A DNA stretch of 64,000 nt from an uncultured Desulfosoma sp. (GTDB taxonomy: Bacteria > Desulfobacterota > Syntrophobacteria > Syntrophobacterales > DSM-9756). Positions 10,634 through 20,759 of the stretch are shown piece by piece. How positions within the stretch are numbered: the stretch's first letter is position 1; each line of letters begins with the position of its first letter. Under the pieces are notes generated by a model. It was not told the DNA's origin. It saw nothing but the letters and a program-made list of their open reading frames with translations, and ran no database searches. The stretch lies in the NCBI GenBank assembly GCA_937960435.1, contig CALGPN010000018.1:1-64000 (forward strand), read 5' to 3'. Made by a program: the position numbers and the translations under genes.

Positions 10634-11860
10634 ATGGAGCCGTTGCTTTTGACCAAAAGAGAGAGGCGCAAGCTGGCGAGTCAGTATGCCGAGCTGTGCC
10701 TGACGTGCGGCACCTGTGCCGGCGGGTGTCCCGTCACGGGGGTGGACGGCTTGGACGTGCGCAAGGTGGTGCGTCTCGCCGTTTTGGGCCTGGACCAAGA
10801 GGTGGTGGATTCCAAATTCCCGTGGGTGTGCACGCTGTGTGGTCGCTGTGAATACGCATGCCCCATGAACATCGATCTGTTGAAGCTGCTCCGGTCCGCG
10901 CGCAGCATGCGCGATCGGGACAAGGTCCCGGGGGTGCTTCACAAGGGCGTGGAAATGTGCCTCAAAACCGGCAACAACGTGGGCATTCCCGAGGAAGATT
11001 TCCGCTATCTTCTGGAGGACCTGGCCGCGGAACTGGCCGAAGAGCTCCCCGGTTTTGAAGTGCCCATCGACAGGAAGGGCGCCAAGTACCTTTTTACGAT
11101 CAATTCCAAGGAGCCCTTCGCCGAACCGGAAGACATGATGTTTTGGTGGCGCATCCTCTATGCCGCCAATGAATCCTGGACGGTGGCGTCCAAGAACTGG
11201 GAAGGCGTCAACTGGGGTCTGTTCACCGGGGACGACGCGGCCATGAAGGAAATTGTGGGGCGCATTGTCCAAAACTACAAGGAGCTCGAATGCGAGTACC
11301 TTGTCTTACCCGAGTGAGGGCACGCCTACTATGCGACCAGGCTTGGTCTGCAGAATTGGTTTGCCGATGAAGGCGTGAAGTTCGTCAGCATTCACGATCT
11401 CCTGAAGCAGTATCTGGAAGAAGGCCGCATCAAGGTCGATAAATCCATCCACCACGAGCTCACCACATACCACGACCCGTGCAACTACGCCCGCAAAAGC
11501 GAACGGGCTTTCGGGCACGGCTATTACGAAGAACCCCGATGGGTTGTCCAGCAGTGCTGTGAACATTTCGTGGACATGTACCCCAACCGGGCCAACAACT
11601 ACTGCTGCGGCGCAGGCGGCGGCGCCTGGGCGTCCCCTTACGTGGAAGAGCGCATTTTCTACGGTCGAGTCAAGGCCAAGCAGATCAAAGACACCGGCGC
11701 GAAACTCCTCATCGCCCCGTGCCATAACTGCCGTGACCAGATCATGAAGAGCCTTCGCAAAGAATACGATTTCATGGATGTGGAAGTGAAATACCTCTGG
11801 GAGCTCGTGGCGGATTCTTTGATTATCGAGCCCCGTGAGGAGGCGGAAGAAGAAGAGTAG
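10634..11860 (+). CDS. Selenocysteine-containing HdrC/HdrB-like (CCG-domain) Fe-S oxidoreductase; UGA(Sec) at 11315-11317
   Basis: N-terminal CLTCGTCAGGCP and CTLCGRCEYACP; ...CEYLVLPE-UGA-GHAYYATRLGLQNWF in frame with ORF 11375-11860 (family motif ECGHA); C-terminal YHDPCNYAR...YCCGAGGG...APCHNC CCG domain. Confidence 0.87.
11335..11348 (+). promoter_or_regulatory. Candidate bacterial SECIS hairpin of HdrC/B-like gene
   Basis: GACCA-[GGCU]-UGGUC, perfect 5 bp stem, starts 17 nt after UGA 11315-11317, loop contains GG. Confidence 0.55.
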
Positions 11861-11885
11861 ATTTCCGCTTCACTTCGACCCATCA

Positions 11886-11926
11886 AGCCTCGGAAACGTT
11901 CCATGGTTTCCGGGGCTTTTTCTTTG
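11886..11926 (+). terminator. Rho-independent terminator after cluster A
   Basis: AGCCTCGGAAAC-loop-GTTTCCGGGGCT followed by TTTTCTTT. Confidence 0.8.
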
Positions 11927-12044
11927 TTCTCGGGTTCTTTACAATGGACGGCGCAACCAGCCGATAACGGCACGAAGCGCGTGAGATGGGCCATAAGGGA
12001 GGAAACCGAAGGACGGCCATGACGCCGGGGACGGGAAAAACGGG

Positions 12045-13340
12045 ATGGGGAAGAAAAGGAAGAACAAGAACGGAGTGGAATCGGTCCTTTCGGAAAACGA
12101 ACGGGCGGAACTCTCTTTTTTCATGGATCGTCTGCGCATGCAGGATCCTCGAGGACCGAGTCTGGAAAATTGCTTGAAGAGCCTAAAACAGGCCCTGTCC
12201 CATCGGGAAGTCCTGGCGGCGGCCTTGTTGGAGGCCTTGAGCCGGGAAGGCGGCGAGGTGTGTTTCCGCGCCTTTTGTGAGCTGCAGGGGATCGTGCGGG
12301 ATAAACGGTTGGGGAAAATCGTGCGCCGGGCGGGCTTTCGTTTTCGGCAGAAAGGTTTTGAATTCCAGGAAGACGGCGCCCCTGGGCCCGACAGCTCCCC
12401 GGTGATCCTCATCAAAGGGGAATCCATCAAAAATGAGTGTCGGTTGGCGGTCAACTCCGTTCATCACTTTTTTCAGTACGCCGCCTATGTCTATTCCCCG
12501 CACAGTGATGCCTACGCAACGGTCGTTGTCAACGTCGGGCCCGTTTTCACGTGTCACCAACTCGCGCTTTTGGATCTGTCGCGACGAGGCTTTAGGGATC
12601 TTTGTCGAAGCGGCGCCGATTTCCTCAAGAGTCCGGTCCATGAGATTCCTTTGGGGCATTTGGCGAGGGTCCTCGATGACCTGGCGGCCTTGGGAAGAAT
12701 CGCCCCCGGAGAATCGACCGACTTGGGGAAAGTGCGCAATCTCTTGGCGCCGCATCGCCTGGAAGACCCTCGGCCGTTTTTCCTGCAGCTGTGGGAGCGC
12801 AAGGGCCGAGGGATCGTCCCGGAGGCCCACGAGGAGGCGTTGGTGGAGTTCCTTACGGCGGAGCCCAAGGTGATGCCTCCGGATGATGGGGGTTTACCGC
12901 GCCTTTCGTTGCTTGAAGGAGCCGTGAAGGAACTGGAAGCGGTCAAGCACGGGATCTTGGAAGTGCCTGAGCGCATCAAGCGGGAAAGGGAGCGGGAACG
13001 ACTGATGGAACTCACACGGCACCTTATGTCTGCGGAGTTTTGTCGGGCTCTGGGGAGGCATTGGGAAGAATATGCATTGGGGGCGCTTCTCAATGACGAT
13101 TTTTCCACGGCCGAGCGGGTCTATGGGCTGGCGGAGCATACGAGAGCCGTGACGGATCCCGGCGCAAGCCGCCTCATGGCCAGATTCGTGGAATTGCTGA
13201 TGGTCATTCATCATAAGTTTCTCACAAGCGATTTTGAAGAAGCATTGAGAAAACTTTACGGGGACGAACCCGCCGAGGGGGACTCGGAGGGGCCGCGGAC
13301 GCCGTCGGGTCTTATCCTGCCGGGTCGACTGATCGAATAG
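12045..13340 (+). CDS. Hypothetical protein
   Basis: 431 aa ORF, no recognised motif; coding bias and position between annotated + genes. Confidence 0.7.
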   Translation: MGKKRKNKNGVESVLSENERAELSFFMDRLRMQDPRGPSLENCLKSLKQALSHREVLAAALLEALSREGGEVCFRAFCELQGIVRDKRLGKIVRRAGFRFRQKGFEFQEDGAPGPDSSPVILIKGESIKNECRLAVNSVHHFFQYAAYVYSPHSDAYATVVVNVGPVFTCHQLALLDLSRRGFRDLCRSGADFLKSPVHEIPLGHLARVLDDLAALGRIAPGESTDLGKVRNLLAPHRLEDPRPFFLQLWERKGRGIVPEAHEEALVEFLTAEPKVMPPDDGGLPRLSLLEGAVKELEAVKHGILEVPERIKRERERERLMELTRHLMSAEFCRALGRHWEEYALGALLNDDFSTAERVYGLAEHTRAVTDPGASRLMARFVELLMVIHHKFLTSDFEEALRKLYGDEPAEGDSEGPRTPSGLILPGRLIE

Positions 13341-13351
13341 GGGGAGGACTC

Positions 13352-13765
13352 ATGAAGGTGATGACGTTTCAGGTGCGAACGGCCGCGCGGAGCGACGCCG
13401 TGGACATTACGGGCTCCGTGGCGGAAAAAGTGGCGGAAAGCGGGGTCCGCGACGGCGTGTGCCTGATTTACGTGCCCCACACCACGGCCGGGGTGACCAT
13501 CAACGAGGGGGCCGACCCGGCCGTCATGGACGATGTCTTGCGCGCCTTGGACCGTCTCATTCCATGGACGGCCGACTACAGGCACACGGAAGGCAATGCG
13601 GCGGCGCACATCAAGACAACACTCACGGGCTCTTCGGTTTCCGTCATCGTCAGCGACGGACGGCTTTTTCTGGGCACATGGCAGCGCATTTTTCTGTGCG
13701 ACTTCGACGGGCCGAGGACGCGAAAGGTCCACGTCACCGTCCACGGAACCGAGGCTCATTTCTGA
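13352..13765 (+). CDS. YjbQ family protein (secondary thiamine-phosphate synthase-like)
   Basis: VCLIYVPHTTAGVTINEGADPAVMDD...HIKTTLTGSSVSVIVSDGRLFLGTWQRIFLCDFDGPRTRKVHV. Confidence 0.88.
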   Translation: MKVMTFQVRTAARSDAVDITGSVAEKVAESGVRDGVCLIYVPHTTAGVTINEGADPAVMDDVLRALDRLIPWTADYRHTEGNAAAHIKTTLTGSSVSVIVSDGRLFLGTWQRIFLCDFDGPRTRKVHVTVHGTEAHF

Positions 13766-13927
13766 AGGATGTCGTCTCCACAAGCGCTGACGGGCTTGAC
13801 GGACGTGAGGGCTTCGCGGGTCCGTCGTCAGAAAGCCCTTTCCAAGGCGGGGGGCAAAGGTTTTTTACGCCGCTTGGCCCGTCGTTGCTTTCCGTCAGTT
13901 TCGACACTTCGACCCAAGGGGGAATTC

Positions 13928-16042
13928 ATGGAACGCCTGGAAGCCATCTTTTCGCCTGCCTCGGTAGCTGTGGTCGGGGCCTCGACGGTGCCCGGCAAAG
14001 TCGGTCACGATCTTTTCGCCAACATTTTGCGCGGCGGGTACACGGGGACGCTTTTCCCTGTCAACCCCAAAGCGCGATCGGTCTTGAGCGTCAAGGCTTA
14101 CCCCAATTTGACGGAAATTCCCGACCCTGTCGATCTCGCCATCCTCGTGGTGCCGCCTCAGGCGGCCCTGGCTACGGTGGAGGAAGCCGCCCGAAAAGGC
14201 GTCAAAGGAATTGTCATCGTTTCGGCGGGTTTTCGGGAAGTGGGGCCCGAGGGGCGGGCAATAGAGGAAGCCGTCACGGCGCGGTGCCAAGAAGCCGGCA
14301 TCCGTCTTGTGGGGCCCAACTGTCTGGGCGTGATCAACCCCCACCCGTCCGTTCGGATGAACGCCAGTTTTTCCAACCGCATGCCTGCCTTCGGCCACAT
14401 TTCTTTCATTTCGCAAAGCGGCGCTTTGTGTACGTCGGTCCTGGATTTTGCGGCGGAGAGGGATTTCGGGTTTTCCAAGTTCATTTCCATCGGCAACAAA
14501 GCGGATGTGGACGAGCTGGATCTGTTGCGCTACCTGCACCGAGACGAAGACACGCAGGTGATCATGATCTACCTAGAGGAGCTTCGCCGCGGGCCGGAAT
14601 TCATCCAAGAGGTCAAGGAGATCACATCAGGGGACCGGCCCACACCGGTGCTGGTCATCAAATCGGGACGCACCGTGGCGGGAGCCCGTGCTGCCGCCTC
14701 GCACACGGGGTCCTTGGCCGGATCCGAAGCGGTCTACGACGCCATTTTCAAACAGGCGGGGATCATCCGCGTGGATTCCATCGAGGAGCTTTTCAATTTC
14801 GCCGGAGCCTTCGCCGGCAAAAAGACACCGCCGGGAAACAAGGTGGCCATAGTCACCAATGCGGGCGGACCGGGCATTGTGGCCACGGATATGACCGTTT
14901 CTTCCGGGCTGGCCTTGGCCCGGTTTCATGAAGAGACCGTGGAAGCCCTTCAAAGCCACCTCCCGGCCACGGCCAACATTTACAACCCCGTGGACGTCAT
15001 TGGGGATGCGACCCAGGAACGGTACGAAAGAGCCTTGGAAGCCGTCATCAAAGACGAGAATGTGGACGGGGCCTTGGTCATCCTCACGCCCCAGTCCATG
15101 ACCAATGCCCTGGAAACCGCCAAGGCCATCGTCAAGATCGGTCAGAAAACCCATAAACCCATCCTGTGCTGTTTTATGGGGATCTTTGACGTCTCTGCCG
15201 GCGTGAAGGTTCTTCAGGAAAACCGCATCCCCGTCTACCGCTTTCCTGAGCACGCGGCCAAAGCTTTCGCGGCGCTCTATCGTTATTCGAGCTGGCTCAA
15301 TCGGCAAAAGCTGGCGCAGTTTTCTTTGGAGCACGACACGTCCCGGGCTCGAGACATCATCCAAAGCGCCGTGGCCCAAGGTCGAGGGTCTTTGACCGAA
15401 TGGGAAGGGGCTGAGTTGCTGCGCTGTTACGGTTTTCAAACCCTGCCGTCCTTTGTCGCCCAAACGCGGGAAGAGGCCGTGGAGTATGCCGAAAGCTTGA
15501 CCTATCCCGTGGCGCTCAAAATCGTTTCCCCGCAGATCCTCCATAAGACCGAGGCCAAGGCCGTGAGACTGCACGTGAGTTCGCCCGAAGAAGTCACTCA
15601 GGCTTTCGACGACATCGTGGCCTCCGCCAAAAGCTATCGTCCTCAGGCGGAGATTCTTGGGGTGTTGGTACAGAAAATGGCGCCGCCCGGCGAAGAGGTC
15701 ATTCTGGGAATGACGCGCTACCCTGTCTTTGGGCCTCTCCTCATGTTCGGCCTCGGGGGAATCTTCGTGGAGGTCTTCAAGGATGTAGAATTTCGGGTCG
15801 CGCCCATCGGACGGAACGAAGCCCGGAGGATGATTCGGGGCATCCGAGGCTATGACATCCTCAAGGGGGTTCGGGGTCGTCCCGAAGCGGACATAGGAGC
15901 GTTGGAACGTGCCTTGGTGTGCCTCTCGGATCTTGCTCGGAACCATCCCGAGATCAGGGAATTGGACATGAATCCGGTGCTGGTGCACGAGAAGGGGAAA
16001 GGGGCGACCGTGGCCGATGTGCGGGTGATCCTCGAGCCGTAG
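13928..16042 (+). CDS. Acetate--CoA ligase (ADP-forming)/acyl-CoA synthetase, fused alpha-beta subunits
   Basis: IFSPASVAVVGASTVPGKVGHDL; C-terminal ATP-grasp domain; ATG 13928. Confidence 0.9.
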   Translation: MERLEAIFSPASVAVVGASTVPGKVGHDLFANILRGGYTGTLFPVNPKARSVLSVKAYPNLTEIPDPVDLAILVVPPQAALATVEEAARKGVKGIVIVSAGFREVGPEGRAIEEAVTARCQEAGIRLVGPNCLGVINPHPSVRMNASFSNRMPAFGHISFISQSGALCTSVLDFAAERDFGFSKFISIGNKADVDELDLLRYLHRDEDTQVIMIYLEELRRGPEFIQEVKEITSGDRPTPVLVIKSGRTVAGARAAASHTGSLAGSEAVYDAIFKQAGIIRVDSIEELFNFAGAFAGKKTPPGNKVAIVTNAGGPGIVATDMTVSSGLALARFHEETVEALQSHLPATANIYNPVDVIGDATQERYERALEAVIKDENVDGALVILTPQSMTNALETAKAIVKIGQKTHKPILCCFMGIFDVSAGVKVLQENRIPVYRFPEHAAKAFAALYRYSSWLNRQKLAQFSLEHDTSRARDIIQSAVAQGRGSLTEWEGAELLRCYGFQTLPSFVAQTREEAVEYAESLTYPVALKIVSPQILHKTEAKAVRLHVSSPEEVTQAFDDIVASAKSYRPQAEILGVLVQKMAPPGEEVILGMTRYPVFGPLLMFGLGGIFVEVFKDVEFRVAPIGRNEARRMIRGIRGYDILKGVRGRPEADIGALERALVCLSDLARNHPEIRELDMNPVLVHEKGKGATVADVRVILEP

Positions 16043-16181
16043 AGAAAGGGAAAAAGGGGGGCGCCGGTTGACGACTTTTGGGGGCGCGCTTAAAGTTACA
16101 GGAAACTTGACATCTTCATGATGGCTGGGGACGTACCGTAACGTCTTTGCGCGCACCGTCAACCTTTAAAGGAGAAAAGCG

Positions 16182-16700
16182 ATGGCAGAAAGACCCGGCG
16201 CTGTCACCATGAGAGGCTCGCCTCTGACCCTTGTGGGATCCCTAGTGTCGATCGGGGATAAAGCCCCCGATTTCCAAGCCTTGAATACCGATCTGCAATC
16301 CGTGCGCTTATCTCAGTTTGCAGGAAAAACCGTGATTGTGTCCTCCGTACCGTCCTTGGACACCCCCGTGTGCGATATGGAAACAAGGCGGTTCAACCAG
16401 GAGGCGGAAAAGCTCGGGCCGGACGTCGTGGTGCTCACCGTCAGCATGGATCTGCCCTTCGCTCAGAAGCGATGGTGTGGGGCGGCGGGGGTGACACGCG
16501 TGATCACGCTGTCGGATCACCGCGATGCCTCTTTCGGACAGGCCTACGGGGTGCTCATCAAAGAGTTGCGCCTTTTGGCTCGCGCCGTGTTTGTGGTGGG
16601 CAAAGACGGCACGATCAAGCACGTTCAGCTGGTCAAAGAGATCACCGAGGAACCCGATTACGCAGCGGTCCTGAACGCTGTTAAAGGGGAAACGGGCTGA
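16182..16700 (+). CDS. tpx: Thiol peroxidase
   Basis: SVPSLDTPVCDMETRRFN peroxidatic Cys motif; aaaggag RBS. Confidence 0.93.
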   Translation: MAERPGAVTMRGSPLTLVGSLVSIGDKAPDFQALNTDLQSVRLSQFAGKTVIVSSVPSLDTPVCDMETRRFNQEAEKLGPDVVVLTVSMDLPFAQKRWCGAAGVTRVITLSDHRDASFGQAYGVLIKELRLLARAVFVVGKDGTIKHVQLVKEITEEPDYAAVLNAVKGETG

Positions 16701-16823
16701 AGTGAAACGTTTCCCTTGCGGGGTCGTGCGCGGGACCTGCTCGGGTGAGGGTTGCGGCCTGAGAAGCACATCGGCTGCACGTTTGTCGGCAATTCCAAGA
16801 AGGACAAATGGAGGTTCTGAGAA

Positions 16824-17198
16824 ATGGCGGAAAGACGAGAAGTGTATAAGTGTGAACTGTGCGGCAACATTGTGGAGGTGTTGTGGGGCGGCAAAGGGGA
16901 GCTCGTCTGCTGCGGCCAGCCCATGAAGCTGATGAAAGAGGGCATGGTGGATGCCGCCAAGGAAAAACATGTGCCGGTCGTGGAAAAGACGGCCGACGGG
17001 TACAAAGTGAAGGTGGGCAGCGTCGCTCATCCCATGGAAGAAAAACACTACATTCAATGGATCGAGCTCGTGGCCGACGACATTTCCTACTTCCATTTTC
17101 TAAAGCCCGGGGAGGCGCCGGAAGCGACCTTCTGCGTCAAGGCGGAAAACGTCTATGCGCGTGAATACTGCAACCTCCATGGTCTGTGGAAAGGGTAA
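16824..17198 (+). CDS. Desulfoferrodoxin (superoxide reductase)
   Basis: [53 protein letters not shown]. Confidence 0.95.
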   Translation: MAERREVYKCELCGNIVEVLWGGKGELVCCGQPMKLMKEGMVDAAKEKHVPVVEKTADGYKVKVGSVAHPMEEKHYIQWIELVADDISYFHFLKPGEAPEATFCVKAENVYAREYCNLHGLWKG

Positions 17199-17204
17199 GG
17201 TGCC

Positions 17205-17738
17205 ATGCTGAGCGAAACGATGGCCAAAGCGTTGAACGACCAGATCAACGCGGAGCTCTATTCGTCGTATCTCTACTTTTCCATGGCGGCTTATTGTCGT
17301 GACGTGGGCCTTAGCGGGTGTGCGCGCTGGATGGAGGCTCAGGCTCTGGAGGAACTGTCCCACGCGGTCAAATTTTATCATTTCGTGACCGAACGTGGGG
17401 GGCGGGTTGTCATGACGGCCATCGAGGCCCCGCCTACCAGCTGGGCGTCGCCTCTCGCCGTTTTTGAAGATGTCGCCAAGCACGAGAACAAGGTAACCGG
17501 GCTCATCCATCACCTGGTGGATTTGGCTTTGGCCGAAAGGGACCACGCCACCCATAACTTTCTGCAGTGGTTTGTGGCGGAACAAGTGGAAGAGGAAGCC
17601 ACGGCGGGCGAAATCGTCCAACAGATGAAACTCATGGGCGAAGCCCAAGGCGGTCTTTTTATGCTCGACAAGGAGTTGGGGCAAAGGGTGTTCACCCTGC
17701 CCGCGGGAACCACCCTGGTCGCCCCCGCCGCGAAGTAA
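17205..17738 (+). CDS. Ferritin (non-haem)
   Basis: [31 protein letters not shown]...EELSHAVKF...[13 protein letters not shown]. Confidence 0.93.
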   Translation: MLSETMAKALNDQINAELYSSYLYFSMAAYCRDVGLSGCARWMEAQALEELSHAVKFYHFVTERGGRVVMTAIEAPPTSWASPLAVFEDVAKHENKVTGLIHHLVDLALAERDHATHNFLQWFVAEQVEEEATAGEIVQQMKLMGEAQGGLFMLDKELGQRVFTLPAGTTLVAPAAK

Positions 17739-17747
17739 TGGAGATGA

Positions 17748-17778
17748 GGGCACCCCGACGAAGGGGTGCCCCTTTTTT
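17748..17778 (+). terminator. Rho-independent terminator
   Basis: GGGCACCCC-GACGAA-GGGGTGCCC-CTTTTTT. Confidence 0.85.
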
Positions 17779-17802
17779 GTCAAGCCATAAGGAGAAAAAG
17801 TC

Positions 17803-18348
17803 ATGGCGTTGCCGGATGAGGGGCTTGTCGATCTTTTCTGCAAGGCTTTGGAGGTCAAAGAAAAAAAAGAAAAACTCTACAAGGAAGCCATGGCGTCTTG
17901 TTCGGATGCCGTCGGACGGGAAACTTTCCGAATTCTTTTTGAAGCGGAAAAAGAACACGAAAAGGCTCTCAACGAGCTGCAGGAAGGCTTGAGGGCGGGA
18001 AAAGACTGGGCGGATGCGTGCCGATACGTGCCTCCGGAAGAAGACCTCTTCGCCCGTCTTGCCCAAAGGGTCACTCTGGATAAGGAGAAACTTCCCGAAG
18101 CGTGTGGGGACGAAATCAAGGCCCTGGAGACGGGGATCCAATTGGAGGAGGAGGCCATCCGGCTCTTTGAGGAAAAGGCCGCACAGATAGCCGACCCGTC
18201 TCAGAAAGCGTTCCTCGGTCGCCTTTCGGCCGAAGAGCGGGAACATCGGCGGCTTTTGCAAGATTTGAAATTTTACTACACTGACCCTCAAGGCTGGTTC
18301 ATGGAAAAAAGCCGCGCACGCCTCGACGGGGCGGGCGCCGTGACCTGA
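17803..18348 (+). CDS. Ferritin/rubrerythrin-like diiron protein
   Basis: Two helices with ExxEH-type repeats (FEAEKEHEKAL; LSAEEREHRRLLQDL). Confidence 0.75.
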   Translation: MALPDEGLVDLFCKALEVKEKKEKLYKEAMASCSDAVGRETFRILFEAEKEHEKALNELQEGLRAGKDWADACRYVPPEEDLFARLAQRVTLDKEKLPEACGDEIKALETGIQLEEEAIRLFEEKAAQIADPSQKAFLGRLSAEEREHRRLLQDLKFYYTDPQGWFMEKSRARLDGAGAVT

Positions 18349-18401
18349 AAGGCTTTCCCCGGCCCCTCGTCGTGCTTCAGGCGGAGCCCCCTTGAGATGC
18401 G

Positions 18402-19238
18402 GTGTGGAGGAAGCGGGCCGTGGCGGCGCTTTGGAACGCCTTTCTTGTCTGGCCTCCGTTAGGCCAAGCCCTTGCGGCGACGCTCTTTACCTGGTTCATG
18501 ACGGCTTTGGGGGCGTCGGTGGTTCTTTGGCGCCGTTCCTTTCCCCAGCCGTTTCTCGACGCCATGTTGGGGTTTGCGGCGGGGGTCATGATCGCCGCCT
18601 CCTACTGGTCGCTTTTGGAGCCGGCTTTAAAGCTTTCAGAGGCCAAGTCGGTGCCGTGGATGCCTGCGGCGGTGGGGTTCCTTGCCGGTGGTGTCTTCCT
18701 CCGGATCCTCGACGCCCTGCTTCCCCATCTTCACGTGGGTTTTAAGACCGAGGAAGCCGAAGGTCTTCCCGCACCATGGCGTCGCAGCGTCCTTTTGGTC
18801 CTGGCCGTTACGCTCCATAACATTCCCGAAGGATTGGCCGTGGGTGTGGCCTTCGGGGCGGTTTCCGCAGGGATTCCGGAAGCGGCTCTTTCCGGTGCGG
18901 TGGCTTTGGCGTTGGGGATCGGAATCCAGAACCTTCCCGAGGGTGTGGCGGTTTCGGTTCCTCTGCGGCGAGAAGGATTAGGGCCCATCAAGAGTTTTTG
19001 GTACGGACAGCTTTCCGGTGCGGTGGAACCTGTGGCGGCGATCTTCGGGGCCGCCTTGGCCGCTTCCTCCTTGGCGCTGCTCCCTTATGCGTTAAGTTTT
19101 GCCGCCGGGGCCATGATTTTTGTTGTCGTGGAGGAAGTGATCCCCGAAGCCCAGCGAGGCGGTCATGCGGATCTGGTCACCATGGCCTGTTTGGTGGGTT
19201 TCGTCCTCATGATGGTCTTGGATGTGGCCTTGGGATAA
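18402..19238 (+). CDS. ZIP family metal transporter
   Basis: TLHNIPEGLAVGVAFGA and IQNLPEGVAVSVPLR motifs; multiple TM segments. Confidence 0.9.
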   Translation: MWRKRAVAALWNAFLVWPPLGQALAATLFTWFMTALGASVVLWRRSFPQPFLDAMLGFAAGVMIAASYWSLLEPALKLSEAKSVPWMPAAVGFLAGGVFLRILDALLPHLHVGFKTEEAEGLPAPWRRSVLLVLAVTLHNIPEGLAVGVAFGAVSAGIPEAALSGAVALALGIGIQNLPEGVAVSVPLRREGLGPIKSFWYGQLSGAVEPVAAIFGAALAASSLALLPYALSFAAGAMIFVVVEEVIPEAQRGGHADLVTMACLVGFVLMMVLDVALG

Positions 19239-19253
19239 AGAGGGAGAAAAGCG

Positions 19254-20756
19254 GTGGAGCGACGGAGTCGCGTATTTCTTGGGCTTGGCTCTTTGCTGTG
19301 TCTTCTTTGGGGCGCCTTTCCCCATGGAGTCGTGGCGGCGCCGCACAGTGCCGATACTCAGGAATGCCTGGCGTGTCATGTCCAGGCCACTCCGGGCATC
19401 GTCTCCGATTGGCAGAGGAGCCGACACGCTCAGCTCACGCCCGGCGAGGCCATGACGGCGGAGCCGCTTTCCCGCAAGGTCAGTTCGCCTCAGGTGCCGG
19501 AAGGGCTCAAAGGCCACAGCGTGGGGTGCGCCGAATGCCATACCTTGCGGGTAGAGGCTCATCAGGACACCGTTGAGCACAACGGGTACAAGATGTACGT
19601 GGTGGTGAGCCCCGAGGACTGCCGCACATGCCATCAGGAGGAAGTGACCCAGTACGGCAAGAACCTCATGGCCCATGCCCATGGCAATCTCATGAAAAAT
19701 CCCCTGTACCGGCAGCTTGTCGAGGCCGTGAACGGCCTTCAGTCCTTTGAAGGGGGATCTCTGAAGACTTCCGCACCCATGGCCCACACCAACGACGATT
19801 CCTGCCTCAGTTGCCACGGCACGGAGGTCACAGTGCAAGGAAAAGTGTCCCGGGATACGGACTTCGGTCAAATGGACTTCGCCGTGTTGAGCGGCTGGCC
19901 CAATGTGGGCGTCGGTCGCCTGAACCCCGACGGCACTCAAGGATCGTGCGGCTCGTGCCATACGCGTCACGGTTTTTCCATCGAAGTGGCGCGAAAGCCG
20001 GAAACGTGCAGCCAGTGCCACAAGGGGCCCGATGTCCCCGCCTACCCAGTTTACAGTGTAAGCAAGCATGGGAATCTCTATGGGTCTTTCAAGGGTAAGT
20101 GGAACTTCACCGATGTGCCGTGGGTCCTTGGAAAGGATGTCAATGCGCCCACCTGTGCCACGTGCCATGTCAGTCTTGTGGTGGATGAAGGGAAAAACGT
20201 CCTCGCCCAACGCAGCCACGCCATGAACGATCGGCTGCCGTGGCGCATTTTCGGCCTCGTCTATGCCCACCCCCATCCTCGGGAGCCCGAGACCTATAAA
20301 ATTCGGAATGCGGACGGACTGGCTCTGCCCACTCGGTTGGATGGCTCGTGGGGGGGTGAGGCCCTCATCGACAAGGCCGAACAAGACTCCCGGCGCAAGG
20401 CGATGCAGCGGGTTTGCTTGGGCTGTCACGGTACCTCATGGGTGGAAGGCCACTGGGTGCGGTTTGAAAAAACTTTGGAAGAAACAAACCGCATGACCGC
20501 CACGGCAACAGAGCTCATGGTCCGGGCGTGGAAGGAAAACAAAGCGCAAGGGCTTCCGGCCAACCCCTTTGACGAGCCTCTGGAAAAACTCTGGGTGGAA
20601 CAGTGGCTCTTTTTCGGCAATTCCATCCGGTTTTCTTCAGCCATGATGGGAGCCGACTACGGGGTGTTCGACAACGGCAGGTGGTCCCAATCCAAAGGGC
20701 TTCGGGAGATGGAACGGGTGTACCGAACCCTGTCTTCCGGGCAACGCACGAGGTGA
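19254..20756 (+). CDS. Octaheme c-type cytochrome, hydroxylamine-oxidoreductase-like
   Basis: Signal peptide; eight CxxCH motifs (CLACH, CAECH, CRTCH, CLSCH, CGSCH, CSQCH, CATCH, CLGCH); C-terminal MMGADY segment. Confidence 0.85.
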   Translation: MERRSRVFLGLGSLLCLLWGAFPHGVVAAPHSADTQECLACHVQATPGIVSDWQRSRHAQLTPGEAMTAEPLSRKVSSPQVPEGLKGHSVGCAECHTLRVEAHQDTVEHNGYKMYVVVSPEDCRTCHQEEVTQYGKNLMAHAHGNLMKNPLYRQLVEAVNGLQSFEGGSLKTSAPMAHTNDDSCLSCHGTEVTVQGKVSRDTDFGQMDFAVLSGWPNVGVGRLNPDGTQGSCGSCHTRHGFSIEVARKPETCSQCHKGPDVPAYPVYSVSKHGNLYGSFKGKWNFTDVPWVLGKDVNAPTCATCHVSLVVDEGKNVLAQRSHAMNDRLPWRIFGLVYAHPHPREPETYKIRNADGLALPTRLDGSWGGEALIDKAEQDSRRKAMQRVCLGCHGTSWVEGHWVRFEKTLEETNRMTATATELMVRAWKENKAQGLPANPFDEPLEKLWVEQWLFFGNSIRFSSAMMGADYGVFDNGRWSQSKGLREMERVYRTLSSGQRTR

Positions 20757-20759
20757 CGA

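Noticed and set aside
10634-11317. Separate HdrC gene ending at 11317 with independent downstream gene at 11375
   Set aside because: Same frame, and the intervening codons encode the conserved GHAYYATRLG continuation; no RBS evident before 11375
16182-16700. Selenocysteine in Tpx, peroxiredoxin or DsrE-like genes (families known to include selenoproteins)
   Set aside because: All have an ordinary Cys codon at the relevant positions and no in-frame UGA
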